A DNA stretch of 64,000 nucleotides from Aliidiomarina shirensis (GCF_003987345.1 NZ_PIPP01000002.1:124001-188000); one strand, 5' to 3'; shown: positions 1 through 8,412, numbered from the stretch's first letter. Program-made: numbers and translations. Notes: generated from the letters alone by a model not told the origin.

Positions 1-344
1 GTATCACCGGCACTGCACATGGCCATAAATGCTGCTGTGTTAGCTTGTGAACCTGCATGCGGCTGTACGTTGGCATACTTGGCACCAAACAACTCTTTGG
101 CTCGCTCAATCGCCAAATTTTCAGCGATATCTACATATTCACAACCGCCATAGTAACGCTTGCCCGGATACCCTTCCGCATACTTGTTGGTAAGCTGAGA
201 ACCCTGTGCTTCAAGCACTCGTGGGCTGGTATAGTTTTCTGATGCAATCAACTCAATGTGTTCTTCTTGGCGAACAACTTCGGCCTGCATTGCTTCCCAC
301 AACTCGGGGTCAAACTTAGCAATTGTCATCTCAGAACCAGACAT
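1..344 (-). CDS. glyA: Serine hydroxymethyltransferase, N-terminal part (cut by window edge)
   Basis: PLP enzyme that interconverts serine and glycine with tetrahydrofolate, supplying one-carbon units in the cytoplasm. Reading the minus strand from the ATG at 344 gives about 114 residues that match GlyA N-termini closely, including the [10 protein letters not shown] and [15 protein letters not shown] blocks and the start of the QPHAGSQAN region. The rest of the gene lies left of the window. An AGGAG lies 5 nt before this ATG, which decides the start; a second in-frame ATG 15 nt further in is less likely. Upstream is a long intergenic region filled with hairpin elements. Identification is very secure. 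Confidence 0.95.
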   Translation of the reverse strand, partial: MSGSEMTIAKFDPELWEAMQAEVVRQEEHIELIASENYTSPRVLEAQGSQLTNKYAEGYPGKRYYGGCEYVDIAENLAIERAKELFGAKYANVQPHAGSQANTAAFMAMCSAGD

Positions 345-418
345 GCGTACTCCTAATAAACGGTGAAATATCAGCCAAAATTTAATGCCACAGTATACCC
401 TATTCGCACCATGAATGG

Positions 419-615
419 TAGCTGGTAGAACGGGGGTGGGGAAACAGCCCGCAGTGCTTCCGTGGTGTGGAGCCCTCAGCTTCAGAACCGCTCGAGCACA
501 TCCATGTGGCGCTATGTTCCACGCCATCCTTGGCGTGGACATTTCTGAAGCTGAGGGCTCCACTCCACTAGCGCACTACAAGCTGTTTCCCTATCAGATC
601 CCGTTCTACTAGCTA
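419..615 (+). repeat. Hairpin element 1, core-forward copy (fixed core, private arms)
   Basis: A long imperfect inverted repeat. The outer arms pair 419-434 with 600-615; the inner arms (about 465-484 and 546-565) are perfectly complementary. The tip, 482-548, is the conserved core shared by four elements in this window. It holds two small hairpins, CACAT-CC-ATGTG (497-508) and CCACGCCA-TCCT-TGGCGTGG (519-538). The arms resemble no other copy. One interior mismatch block reads TTCCG (458-462) in the left arm against GCTAG on the opposing arm. It sits between glyA and ettA and carries no credible ORF. Function unknown: structured RNA, DNA cruciform or mobile hairpin are all possible. Confidence 0.8.
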
Positions 616-682
616 CATTTCTAGAATTGCCGGACGAAGATCAGCTTCACCCCGAGAACGCGGCAAATATATGGATGGCAAA

Positions 683-973
683 GGGAATGACCTGCAGCGC
701 GCGAGTGGGTTAGTTGGGGGTGGACGAGCCGCAGGCGCTGTTTAATGTGCTTAGCAACAGGCGTTCAACGCGCGAGCTGATAGCCGTAGGCCAACCCAGA
801 AATGTCCGCGCCAAGGATGGCGCGGATCATAGCGCACATGGATGTGCTAGCAGCGGTTCTGGGTTGGCCTACGGCTCTCAGCGGAAGCGGTGAATGCTTG
901 TTGCTGTGCACGGAAACCAGCCTGCGGCTCGCCCACCCCCAGCTATCCCACGGAAGCGCTGCAGCTCATTCCC
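683..973 (-). repeat. Hairpin element 3, core-reverse copy, longest of the four
   Basis: About 290 bp of imperfect inverted repeat that closes from GGGAATGA (683) to TCATTCCC (973). The core (about 797-861) is the reverse complement of the core of element 1, with the inner hairpin in its GC version (CCGCGCCA/TGGCGCGG). The arm next to the core is 20 bp of perfect pairing, private to this copy. Further out, two separate internal mismatches both place GCGAG on the left arm (701-705 and 772-776) opposite TTCCG on the right-arm complement. It lies head-to-head with element 1 and ends just before the ettA terminator. Confidence 0.8.
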
Positions 974-985
974 GCCCCCAGCATG

Positions 986-1015
986 AAAAAAGCCGCGGTT
1001 TGGGCCGCGGCTTTT
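986..1015 (-). terminator. Intrinsic terminator of ettA
   Basis: On the minus strand a GC-rich stem (CCGCGG core, 992-998 pairing with 1005-1011, about 6-nt loop) is followed by a run of six T. It lies only a few bases past the ettA stop codon. The plus strand also ends in four T, so weak bidirectional action is possible. Confidence 0.8.
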
Positions 1016-1019
1016 GAGG

Positions 1020-2687
1020 TTATTTTGTAACTTTTTTGTATTTGATGCGATGTGGATCCATGGCATCGGAGCCGTAGGTTTTCTTCATGTAATCTACGTA
1101 TTCCGTGTAGTTACCCTCGTAGAAGGTTACCTTGCCTTCATCACGGTAATCTAGAATGTGCGTAGCGATACGATCTAAGAACCAGCGATCGTGCGAAATC
1201 ACCATGGCAGCGCCAGGGAATTCGAGCAACGCATCTTCCAATGCCCGCAAGGTTTCCACGTCCAAATCATTGGTAGGCTCATCGAGCAACAATAAGTTGC
1301 CGCCAGCGCGCAATAGCTTGGCTAAATGCACACGGTTACGTTCACCACCGGATAGCTCACCAATGAATTTTTGCTGATCGTTGCCACGGAAGTTAAAGCG
1401 GCCCACGTAAGCCCGCGCCTGCACTTCATAGTTACCAATCTTCAAAATTTCTTGGCCATCAGAAATTTCTTGATACACGGTTTTCTTATCGTCCATATCA
1501 TCACGGAACTGATCAACCGAAGCCAAATGCACCGTTTCACCGAGCTCAATCGTGCCCGCATCCGGTTGTTCTTTCTCGCTGATCATACGGAACAAAGTAG
1601 ATTTACCCGCACCATTCGGGCCGATAATACCCACAATCGCGCCTTTCGGCATGCTGAAGGTTAAATCATCGATAATAACCCGATCACCGTAGCTCTTCTT
1701 CAAGCCGGTAACGTCCAACACCTTATCGCCAAGGCGCGGGCCCGGTGGAATATACAGCTCGTTAGTTTCGTTACGGCTTTGGTAATCGCCAGATTGCAGC
1801 TCTTCAAAGCGGTTAAGCCGCGCTTTGCTCTTGGCTTGGCGCCCTTTAGGATTCTGGCGCACCCACTCAAGTTCTTTCTTAATCGATTTCTGCCGCGCCG
1901 CTTCGCCACGCTCTTCTTGCGCTAAACGGGCATCTTTTTGCTCAAGCCAGCTTGAGTAGTTGCCTTCCCAAGGAATACCGTAACCACGGTCGAGTTCCAG
2001 AATCCAGCCCGCTACGTTATCAAGGAAATAACGATCGTGGGTAATAGCTACCACGGTGCCTTCATAATCATGCAAGAAGCGCTCTAGCCACGCTACTGAT
2101 TCCGCATCCAAGTGGTTGGTAGGCTCATCAAGTAACAACATATCAGGCTTTTCTAACAACAAGCGACAAAGCGCTACCCGGCGGCGTTCACCACCCGATA
2201 AGTGCTCAATTTTAGAATCCCACGGCGGTAGGCGCAGCGCATCGGAAGCACGCTCAAGAGCGTTCTCTAAATTGTGGCCTTCTTTCGCCTGCAAAATAGC
2301 TTCCAGCTCACCTTGGCGCTTTGCTAACGCATCGAAATCTGCATCTTCTTCGGCATAAGCAGCATAAAGTTGATCAAGTTCGGCCAATGCATCTTTAATA
2401 TCGCTCAAGGCTTCTTCAACAGTTTCACGAACCGTTTTGCTCGGATCCAGTTTTGGTTCCTGTGGCAAATAACCGATTTTAATGCCGGTTTGCGGGCGGG
2501 CTTCACCTTCAAACTCGGTATCCACGCCGGCCATAATGCGCAGCAACGTCGATTTACCCGAACCATTGAGGCCGAGTACACCAATTTTTGCGCCAGGGAA
2601 AAAGCTAAGAGAAATATCTTTTAAAATGGTACGTTTCGGTGGCACTACTTTGCTCACCCGCAACATACTATAAATATACTGAGCCAT
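1020..2687 (-). CDS. ettA: Energy-dependent translational throttle protein EttA (ABC-F ATPase)
   Basis: A soluble ABC-F protein that binds the ribosomal E site and gates entry into the elongation cycle according to ATP/ADP ratio. The product is 555 residues, the same length as E. coli EttA. Domain order: ABC1 with Walker A GLNGSGKST (39-47) and signature LSGGERRR followed by LLLDEPTNHLD; the charged P-site interaction linker (about 245-320, with WVRQNPKGRQAKSKAR); ABC2 with GPNGAGKST and LSGGERNR. The ATG at 2687 (MAQYIYSM) is chosen because family members begin at this point; an in-frame GTG at 2696 is the alternative. Both flanking intergenic regions contain a head-to-head pair of hairpin elements. 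Very secure. Confidence 0.97.
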   Translation of the reverse strand: MAQYIYSMLRVSKVVPPKRTILKDISLSFFPGAKIGVLGLNGSGKSTLLRIMAGVDTEFEGEARPQTGIKIGYLPQEPKLDPSKTVRETVEEALSDIKDALAELDQLYAAYAEEDADFDALAKRQGELEAILQAKEGHNLENALERASDALRLPPWDSKIEHLSGGERRRVALCRLLLEKPDMLLLDEPTNHLDAESVAWLERFLHDYEGTVVAITHDRYFLDNVAGWILELDRGYGIPWEGNYSSWLEQKDARLAQEERGEAARQKSIKKELEWVRQNPKGRQAKSKARLNRFEELQSGDYQSRNETNELYIPPGPRLGDKVLDVTGLKKSYGDRVIIDDLTFSMPKGAIVGIIGPNGAGKSTLFRMISEKEQPDAGTIELGETVHLASVDQFRDDMDDKKTVYQEISDGQEILKIGNYEVQARAYVGRFNFRGNDQQKFIGELSGGERNRVHLAKLLRAGGNLLLLDEPTNDLDVETLRALEDALLEFPGAAMVISHDRWFLDRIATHILDYRDEGKVTFYEGNYTEYVDYMKKTYGSDAMDPHRIKYKKVTK

Positions 2688-2749
2688 ACGCCTCACTGTT
2701 CCTGTTAAAAAACCAAATCACAGCAATTGTACCACAGCACTCGGGCATT

Positions 2750-2923
2750 GCATCCTGCTTCCGCGCTGGAACGGTGGGTTTGCTTCCGGCGGCGAGTTGG
2801 CCGTGTTCAGAACCGCTCAAGCACATCCATGTGGCGCTATGATCCGCGCCATCCTTGGCGCGGACATTTCTGAACACGGCCAACTCGCCTCCTCACGCAA
2901 ACCCACCGTTCCTCGAAGTATGC
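2750..2923 (+). repeat. Hairpin element 2, core-forward copy
   Basis: Imperfect inverted repeat that closes from GCAT (2750) to ATGC (2923), with a long pairing region of GGAACGGTGGGTTTGC type and a 22-bp perfect stem beside the core. The core spans about 2807-2873 and contains the same two small hairpins as element 1, with the inner one as CCGCGCCA-TCCT-TGGCGCGG. An internal loop places TTCCG (2784-2788) of the left arm opposite GTGAG. The left edge is about 60 bp upstream of the ettA start, so it is close to or inside the ettA promoter region. Confidence 0.8.
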
Positions 2924-2966
2924 GCCACGAATTTTAAAACACATTTTTAAAGAGCCATTAGTGTTA

Positions 2967-3128
2967 GGCGAATTCACAGACAGAGTGAGCGCGAGGGAGA
3001 TCGTAACCGGCAGGCAGAAGTGTCCACGCCATGGATGGCGTGGATCCACAGCGTCACATGGATGTGCTTGAGCGGTTCTGCATGCCGGTTACGATCTCCC
3101 GGAAGCTTACTCTGTCTGTGAATTCGCC
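2967..3128 (-). repeat. Hairpin element 4, core-reverse copy
   Basis: Inverted repeat that closes from GGCGAATTCACAGACAGAGT (2967) to its complement ending at 3128. The core (about 3014-3081) is in reverse orientation, its inner hairpin read as CCACGCCA-TCCA-TGGCGTGG. A private arm of about 20 bp pairs next to the core. One internal mismatch sets GCGAG (left arm, about 2991-2995) opposite TTCCG in the right-arm complement. It forms a head-to-head pair with element 2 and lies about 60 bp upstream of upp. Confidence 0.8.
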
Positions 3129-3130
3129 CA

Positions 3131-3161
3131 CCCCAAGGCGGAATTTCCGTTATACTTGGGG
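3131..3161 (+). promoter_or_regulatory. Nested inverted repeat in the upp leader
   Basis: CCCCAAG (3131-3137) pairs with CTTGGGG (3155-3161), and between them lies the palindrome CGGAA-T-TTCCG. It starts just past hairpin element 4 and ends 26 bp before the upp start codon. It could be a leader hairpin or a protein-binding site. No confident -35/-10 pair could be assigned around it. Confidence 0.35.
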
Positions 3162-3187
3162 AAATTCATACGTTTAATGAGGTTCCA

Positions 3188-3817
3188 ATGACAATTCACG
3201 TGATTAAACATCCCCTGATTCAGCACAAGATTGGCTTAATGCGGGCGGCGGATATTAGTACCAAAGATTTTCGTGAACTGGCCAACGAGCTGGGTAACCT
3301 TTTAACTTATGAAGCAACGCAAGATCTTGAGCTAGAAGATGCCGAAATAGAAGGTTGGAATAATTCCCCGATTAATGTGCAGCGCCTCAAAGGCAAGAAA
3401 ATCACTATCGTTCCTATTCTCCGCGCAGGCCTTGGCATGATGGATGGCGTTTTGCAGTTAATTCCGAGCGCGAAAGTAAGTGTTGTAGGGCTTTATCGCG
3501 ATGAAGAAACGCTGGAGCCAGTGCCTTATTACGAGAAATTCGCAGGCAACATTGATGAGCGCATGGCGCTAGTAATCGACCCGATGTTGGCAACCGGTGG
3601 CTCGATGGTGGCTACGTTGGATATGCTGAAAAAACATGGCTGCAAAGAGATTCGTATTTTGGTGTTAGTGGCGGCACCTGAGGGTGTGAAGCGTGTTTTA
3701 AAAGCGCACCCAGATGTTACTATTTATGCGGCGGCGCAGGATGAGCGCTTGAATGAGCACGGCTATATTTTGCCGGGCCTTGGTGATGCTGGTGATAAAA
3801 TATTTGGTACTAAATAG
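3188..3817 (+). CDS. upp: Uracil phosphoribosyltransferase
   Basis: Salvage enzyme converting uracil and PRPP to UMP in the cytoplasm. The product has 209 residues against 208 in E. coli Upp and aligns along the whole length. Visible landmarks: the [20 protein letters not shown] segment at about 70-90, the PRPP loop [11 protein letters not shown] (about 128-138) and the C-terminal [19 protein letters not shown]. The ATG at 3188 is preceded by GAGG with 5-nt spacing. It appears monocistronic, with hairpin element 4 upstream and tRNA-Trp downstream. Confidence 0.97.
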   Translation: MTIHVIKHPLIQHKIGLMRAADISTKDFRELANELGNLLTYEATQDLELEDAEIEGWNNSPINVQRLKGKKITIVPILRAGLGMMDGVLQLIPSAKVSVVGLYRDEETLEPVPYYEKFAGNIDERMALVIDPMLATGGSMVATLDMLKKHGCKEIRILVLVAAPEGVKRVLKAHPDVTIYAAAQDERLNEHGYILPGLGDAGDKIFGTK

Positions 3818-3900
3818 GCGCTAATCTGCCTACTTTACTTTCACAAGTTGCCGAAATCGTTTAAAAACCGTGCAAACGTTTTAGTTTGTGCATAAAACAC

Positions 3901-3928
3901 TTGCCGCGGTATAGATGCTCGGTATAAT
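3901..3928 (+). promoter_or_regulatory. Sigma-70 promoter of tRNA-Trp
   Basis: TTGCCG (3901-3906) and TATAAT (3923-3928) are separated by 16 bp, and the mature tRNA begins 14 bp after the -10 box. Near-consensus boxes and position make this a strong stable-RNA promoter. Confidence 0.75.
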
Positions 3929-3941
3929 TCAGCGCTGTTGC

Positions 3942-4018
3942 AGGGGCGTAGTTCCAATTGGTAGAACAGCGGTCTCCAAAACCGACGGTTGGGGGTTCGA
4001 ATCCCTCCGCCCCTGCCA
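3942..4018 (+). tRNA. tRNA-Trp (CCA anticodon)
   Basis: A complete cloverleaf: acceptor stem AGGGGCG pairs with CGCCCCT, the anticodon stem encloses loop CTCCAAA with anticodon CCA, the T-loop reads GGTTCGAATCC, and the 3' CCA is encoded. Sequence is almost that of E. coli tRNA-Trp. It stands alone with its own promoter and terminator. Confidence 0.96.
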
Positions 4019-4025
4019 ATTCTTT

Positions 4026-4061
4026 AAAAGCGCATGGTGTTAAACCAGTTGCGCTTTTTTT
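4026..4061 (+). terminator. Terminator of tRNA-Trp
   Basis: AAAAGCGCA pairs with TGCGCTTTT around a loop that can itself pair TGGT with ACCA, followed by a run of T. It starts 8 bp after the tRNA CCA end. Confidence 0.8.
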
Positions 4062-4099
4062 GTGCCTCGCGTTTGTCAACACAGGTGGTGATCACCGCA

Positions 4100-5473
4100 C
4101 TACACTAATTCTAGCGCTTCGGCGATGTTCTTCACGCCTTGCACCTGCATGCCTGCGGGTAAATTCTTCGGTACATTAGCAATCGGCACTATGGCGCGTT
4201 TGAAACCATGTTTTGCCGCTTCATTGAGGCGATCGCCACCGTTCGGCACCGGACGAATTTCTCCGGAAAGCCCTACTTCGCCGAATACCACCATATCTTG
4301 TGGAATGGGCTGATCGCGGAAGCTGGAAACTATGGCCAATAACAACGCTAAATCAGAGCTGGTTTCAACTACCCGCACACCGCCAACGACATTCACAAAA
4401 ACATCTTGATCACCCAGCATTAACCCGCCATGGCGGTGTAATACGGCTAGCAATAAAGCTAAGCGGTTTTGTTCGGTGCCCACGGCAACCCGGCGCGGGT
4501 TCGAGAGCTGCGAATGGTCTACCAAAGCCTGAATCTCTACTAACAGTGGCCGCGTGCCTTCCCATACGGTAAGCACCACGGAACCACTGCCATGTTCTTG
4601 GCCGCGGCTTAAGAATATGGCCGAAGGATTTTTCACTTCTTTTAAGCCATCACCCATCATGGCAAACACACCAAGCTCGTTCACGGCGCCGAAACGGTTT
4701 TTGGTGCCGCGCAATGTGCGGTATCGGGAATCGCCATCCCCGTCCAAAATAACCGAGCAATCAATGCAGTGCTCTAATACTTTTGGTCCGGCCAGCGAAC
4801 CATCTTTGGTTACATGTCCAACCATGAAAATAGCGACATTGTTTTGCTTGGCATAACGCGTTAAATACGCGGCGGTTTCACGCACTTGCGAAACACTGCC
4901 GGGTGCTGATTGAATGTCGGTTAGGTGCATCACCTGTATCGAATCAATTACCATGATTTTTGGTTTTTCTTTATCAGCAAGTTGGCAAATTAGCTCTACC
5001 GAGGTTTCGGCCAACATGCGCAGCTTATCGGTGGGCAAGTTCAGCCGTTGCGCGCGCATAGCTACCTGCTGTAGCGATTCTTCGCCCGTAACGTAAAGCG
5101 CTGGCATGTACTCGGCCAGCTTACACATGGTTTGCAGTAGCAATGTACTTTTACCGGCACCGGGCGAACCGCCAATCAAAATCGCCGAACCCGGCACAAT
5201 GCCGCCACCGAGAACCCGATCAAACTCTTGAAAACTGGTGGAAAAGCGCGGAACTTGCTGTAAATCAACTTCACTTAGGGTTTGCACTTTCGATTCAGTA
5301 AGGCCAGAAAAACCGGTGCGGCTGCGGCCTCCTGAACTCGGCGAGGCTGTGCCCAAACGCACTTCGCTCACTGTATTCCACTCACCACATTCGCTGCATT
5401 GCCCCTGCCAACGCGGAAAATCAGCACCACATTCGGTACATACATAGGCTGTTTTCTGTTTCGCCTTGGCCAT
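4100..5473 (-). CDS. radA: DNA repair protein RadA
   Basis: A RecA-like hexameric helicase that drives branch migration during recombination. The product is 457 residues (E. coli 460). Domain order: a C4 zinc finger with Cys 12, 15, 26 and 29; the ATPase with Walker A GGSPGAGKST at about 101-110; the RadA-specific KNRFG motif in GTKNRFGAVNELG at about 255-267; and the Lon-like C-terminal domain with LSGEIRPV. The ATG at 5473 has an AGAGAG-type ribosome site. In E. coli radA adjoins serB; here a small ABC operon separates them. Confidence 0.97.
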   Translation of the reverse strand: MAKAKQKTAYVCTECGADFPRWQGQCSECGEWNTVSEVRLGTASPSSGGRSRTGFSGLTESKVQTLSEVDLQQVPRFSTSFQEFDRVLGGGIVPGSAILIGGSPGAGKSTLLLQTMCKLAEYMPALYVTGEESLQQVAMRAQRLNLPTDKLRMLAETSVELICQLADKEKPKIMVIDSIQVMHLTDIQSAPGSVSQVRETAAYLTRYAKQNNVAIFMVGHVTKDGSLAGPKVLEHCIDCSVILDGDGDSRYRTLRGTKNRFGAVNELGVFAMMGDGLKEVKNPSAIFLSRGQEHGSGSVVLTVWEGTRPLLVEIQALVDHSQLSNPRRVAVGTEQNRLALLLAVLHRHGGLMLGDQDVFVNVVGGVRVVETSSDLALLLAIVSSFRDQPIPQDMVVFGEVGLSGEIRPVPNGGDRLNEAAKHGFKRAIVPIANVPKNLPAGMQVQGVKNIAEALELV

Positions 5474-5600
5474 ATTTCTCTCTCTGCTAAAGTGCTAATA
5501 AACGAAGGTGGTGTTAAACTGCGCTCTTAAAAACTGATGCGGTAATGCTAAAATTCAAGCCATAAAAATGAACTCACAAACATAATAAGGGAAGCGCAAC

Positions 5601-6680
5601 ATGAGGGGAACCCAGTTCAGCATTTTCCCATTCAACAAAAACATGTTTATGCGCGCCTTGCCGAAATTTTCTCAGCAACCGTTACGGGCGTTGCTATTCA
5701 CTTCAATGCTGTTGATAGCCCTTTTTCTGGCTACCTTAACCGCTGCTCAGGCGGCAAACTATTCTCAGCCTTATTCCGCAGCGCAAACTAGCGCAGGCAC
5801 GTTAATCAACGAAAGCCCTGAAGAGGATTCTCCGAAAAAGCTACGCATCGTGTCTATGAATTACTGCATCGATTACGTGCTCGCGCGCTGGCAAAATGAG
5901 AACTTTGAGTTTTACCCAGTTGCCGAACACCACGGCCGCATTGAAAAAATTATGCAGCTTGCGCCCGATATGATTATTGCTGGGCAATTCAACTCACCTA
6001 TTCGTATCAATAATTTCCGTAATAACGGCTTGCCCGTATCGGTTCTCGATGAACCCAATAGTTTTGCCGATTCGCGGCAGTTCTTTCGTGAGCTCGCCGA
6101 TGTGCTACAACAACCAGAACTCGCGCAAGCGGATATTGCGGCTATTTCCATTCCGCCGGCGTTAGCGATCAACGAAACGGATATCCGCCCCACGGTACTT
6201 GCCATGCAAGTAAACCAATGGAGTTTTGGCGGCAACAACTTACTCAACGAGCTTTTCCAGCACATGGGGCTAGAAAACTTGGCCGCACGTAAAGGTGATG
6301 GCTTAGTAAAAGTAGGTTTGGAAGATATTCTGCAATGGCAGCCAGATATATTGTTGCTCGAAGGAAAGCTGGTTAACTCTGAAATAGCCGTTGAAAGTGA
6401 AGCAGAACACTGCAATAGCGACACCTGTGTGCAGCAAGCGCCACAGAGTTTTGCGCTTGCGAACTTAAACTTAATGCATAAATCACTGCGCAATTATCAG
6501 CAATTGCCGCACGTAACAGCGCTGTATTTGCCGCGCGAAATAAGCGGCTGTATGGCGCAGCGATTACCTGAAGCTATTGATATTCTTACTTCCCAACTGA
6601 TTTCTGCTGAGCGGTTTAAGCCAGTACAAGAATCAAGTTCAGAGCTGACGTCCGAACCTGCTAGAGAAAACCGTCCATGA
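5601..6680 (+). CDS. ABC transporter periplasmic substrate-binding protein (iron-chelate/cobalamin class)
   Basis: Binding protein of a type II importer of the FecB/BtuF class. The N-terminus has a basic start followed by a hydrophobic stretch (about 29-46) ending in AQA, a plausible signal peptide cut near residue 51. The mature part begins the Peripla_BP_2 fold with LRIVSMNYCIDYVL (about 81-94) and continues through IMQLAPDMIIAG and the second lobe ILQWQPDILLLEG. AAGGGA precedes the ATG by about 8 nt. The next gene overlaps its stop by 4 bp, so it is translationally coupled to the permease. Substrate cannot be told from sequence; no cobalamin riboswitch is visible in the 127-bp leader. Confidence 0.85.
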   Translation: MRGTQFSIFPFNKNMFMRALPKFSQQPLRALLFTSMLLIALFLATLTAAQAANYSQPYSAAQTSAGTLINESPEEDSPKKLRIVSMNYCIDYVLARWQNENFEFYPVAEHHGRIEKIMQLAPDMIIAGQFNSPIRINNFRNNGLPVSVLDEPNSFADSRQFFRELADVLQQPELAQADIAAISIPPALAINETDIRPTVLAMQVNQWSFGGNNLLNELFQHMGLENLAARKGDGLVKVGLEDILQWQPDILLLEGKLVNSEIAVESEAEHCNSDTCVQQAPQSFALANLNLMHKSLRNYQQLPHVTALYLPREISGCMAQRLPEAIDILTSQLISAERFKPVQESSSELTSEPARENRP

Positions 6681-7714
6681 GCCTGCATCGAATTAATCTT
6701 GTTGTTGCCATCATCATCATCGCTATTGCCGCACTCTGGGTGGGCAACGCCGATGTAAACGTACTCACCGCCCTCGGCTTCCCCGAGAAAATGGTGCCAG
6801 AGAAAATGGTGCCAGACACCACTTTCTCGGATACCGCGATTAGCAAGCAGATTCTGTTCGACATCCGCATACCTCGTATCTTGCTCGCGCTCATTACCGG
6901 CGCGGCGCTAGGCTTGGCCGGTGCCGGCATGCAGGGCTTATTGCGCAACCCGTTAGCTGAACCTGGCATACTCGGGGTGTCTTCGGGCGCCGCTCTTGCC
7001 GCGGTAATCGTGCTCTATTTCGGCTTTGCTACCTGGTATTCATGGCTCTTGCCGATCGCCGCCGTGTTTGGCAGCGCGCTGGCCTTACTCATTGTGGTAA
7101 TGATCGCCGGCATGCGCGCCAGCATAACCACATTAATTTTGTCCGGTGTAGCCGTATCGGCGTTCCTATCCGGGCTCATTGCGCTTGCACTCAGCATGGC
7201 GCCCAGCCCTTTTGCTATGCAAGAAATCAGCTTTTGGCTGATGGGCTCGCTCGCCAACCGCGATCTCGATCAAATCATGCTCATTTCGCCGTTCTTACTT
7301 GTGGGCGCGATACTTATTTTCGCCAGCGGCCGCTATCTACAAGCTCTCACCCTGGGCGAAGAAACAGCCACCTCCATGGGGTTTAATGGTGCGCTTGAGC
7401 GGGCAAAAATACTTACCGGCACCGCGCTGTTAGTAGGCGGGGCGGTAGCCGTAACCGGCGTTATTGGCTTTGTCGGGTTAGTAGTGCCTCACCTACTAAG
7501 GCCCCTTGTACACGGTGATCCTCGCCGCTTGCTCTTCAGCAGCATGCTCGCCGGTGCTTTATTGGTGCTGCTCATGGATATACTTGTGCAGCTATTGCCA
7601 ACCGGTGCAGAGCTGCAGGTCGGTGTAATGGCCACGCTCATCGGCGGTCCATTCTTCCTAATGTTACTAGTGCGCCACAACATGTCCGGTAGCCTCTGGG
7701 GGAATGCAAAATGA
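6677..7714 (+). CDS. FecCD-family ABC transporter permease with an in-frame REP insertion
   Basis: Inner-membrane permease of the BtuC/FecD class, 345 residues with many hydrophobic helices. Family landmarks include IRIPRILLALITGAALGLAGAGMQ (about 63-86), RNPLAEPGILGVSSGA, and the C-terminal GFVGLVVPHLLRPLVHGDPR coupling segment. Residues 36-51, in the first periplasmic loop after helix 1, come from a REP repeat (EKMVP twice), which keeps the frame. It overlaps both the gene before and the gene after by ATGA, giving a tight three-gene operon. Confidence 0.9.
   Translation: MSLHRINLVVAIIIIAIAALWVGNADVNVLTALGFPEKMVPEKMVPDTTFSDTAISKQILFDIRIPRILLALITGAALGLAGAGMQGLLRNPLAEPGILGVSSGAALAAVIVLYFGFATWYSWLLPIAAVFGSALALLIVVMIAGMRASITTLILSGVAVSAFLSGLIALALSMAPSPFAMQEISFWLMGSLANRDLDQIMLISPFLLVGAILIFASGRYLQALTLGEETATSMGFNGALERAKILTGTALLVGGAVAVTGVIGFVGLVVPHLLRPLVHGDPRRLLFSSMLAGALLVLLMDILVQLLPTGAELQVGVMATLIGGPFFLMLLVRHNMSGSLWGNAK
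6783..6830. repeat. REP-type inverted repeat inside the FecCD gene
   Basis: CCGAGAAA and TTTCTCGG close an inverted repeat that contains two GGTGCCAGA units and a CACC partner. Same motif as the tandem REP array at 11.2 kb. Its length and phase leave the reading frame open. Confidence 0.8.
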
Positions 7715-8412
7715 GCCAATCTCGCAATGCCAACACCATTAGCTTTAGTAACTTGAACTTTGCGTACAACAACAGAGCCATTCTCAGCGATATTTCATTG
7801 CATTTTGAAACTGGGAAAGTTACCGGCATTTTCGGCGAAAATGGCGCCGGAAAGAGCACATTATTAAAGATTTTAGCGGGAGTTCTGCCCGCTGAGCATA
7901 TAAAAGCTAGCGAGCTACACAATTTTCCACAGGCTGAAATAGGCTATTTAGGGCAACAAATAACGCCCGCGTGGGCCCTGAAAGTAAGTGCGTTGGTAGA
8001 ACTTGGAACCTTGCCACGGGAAAGCTGGAGCAAAAATGAAAAACAAGCGGCTGTGCAACAAGCGATGGCGGAAACCGATTGCTTGCACTTGGCCGAGCGC
8101 AAAGTATTTGAAATTTCCACGGGAGAGCTGCAGCGCGCCCTATTGGCTCGGGTATTTGCCGGCAAACCAAAAATAATATTGGCCGATGAACCCACCGCGG
8201 GGCTCGATCCCCGCCATCAGCTTGCAGTGATGAATTTGTTGCAGCAGCATGCCCAGAACGGTGGCACTGTTTTAGTAGTGATGCACGATCTCAGCGCGGG
8301 AAAAACCTTCTGCGATAATGCGGTGCTGCTCGCCGATGGCAAAGTTTTCGCCGAAGGCCACGCCGCAGAAGTTCTTAGTGATGAAAATATATTTGATGTG
8401 TTTGGTGTGTAA
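7711..8412 (+). CDS. ABC transporter ATP-binding protein of the same importer
   Basis: The ATPase subunit partnering the FecCD permease, 233 residues. Walker A is GENGAGKST (42-50), Walker B with D-loop IILADEPTAGLD, H-loop VVMHDL. The signature reads STGELQRA in place of the usual LSGGQ, a common drift in this branch (BtuD-like proteins). It starts by ATGA overlap with the permease. A remnant of another gene is joined directly to its 3' end. Confidence 0.92.
   Translation: MSQSRNANTISFSNLNFAYNNRAILSDISLHFETGKVTGIFGENGAGKSTLLKILAGVLPAEHIKASELHNFPQAEIGYLGQQITPAWALKVSALVELGTLPRESWSKNEKQAAVQQAMAETDCLHLAERKVFEISTGELQRALLARVFAGKPKIILADEPTAGLDPRHQLAVMNLLQQHAQNGGTVLVVMHDLSAGKTFCDNAVLLADGKVFAEGHAAEVLSDENIFDVFGV

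Noticed and set aside
878-1066. Small ORFs inside the hairpin elements (also 415-612, 802-1017, 2668-2883, 2837-3049)
   Set aside because: They read through the conserved core in different frames, have no ribosome sites, and are explained by the palindromic repeats.
5474-5600. Possible cobalamin riboswitch before the FecB/BtuF-type operon
   Set aside because: The 127-bp gap is too short for the known structure and no conserved box is visible.
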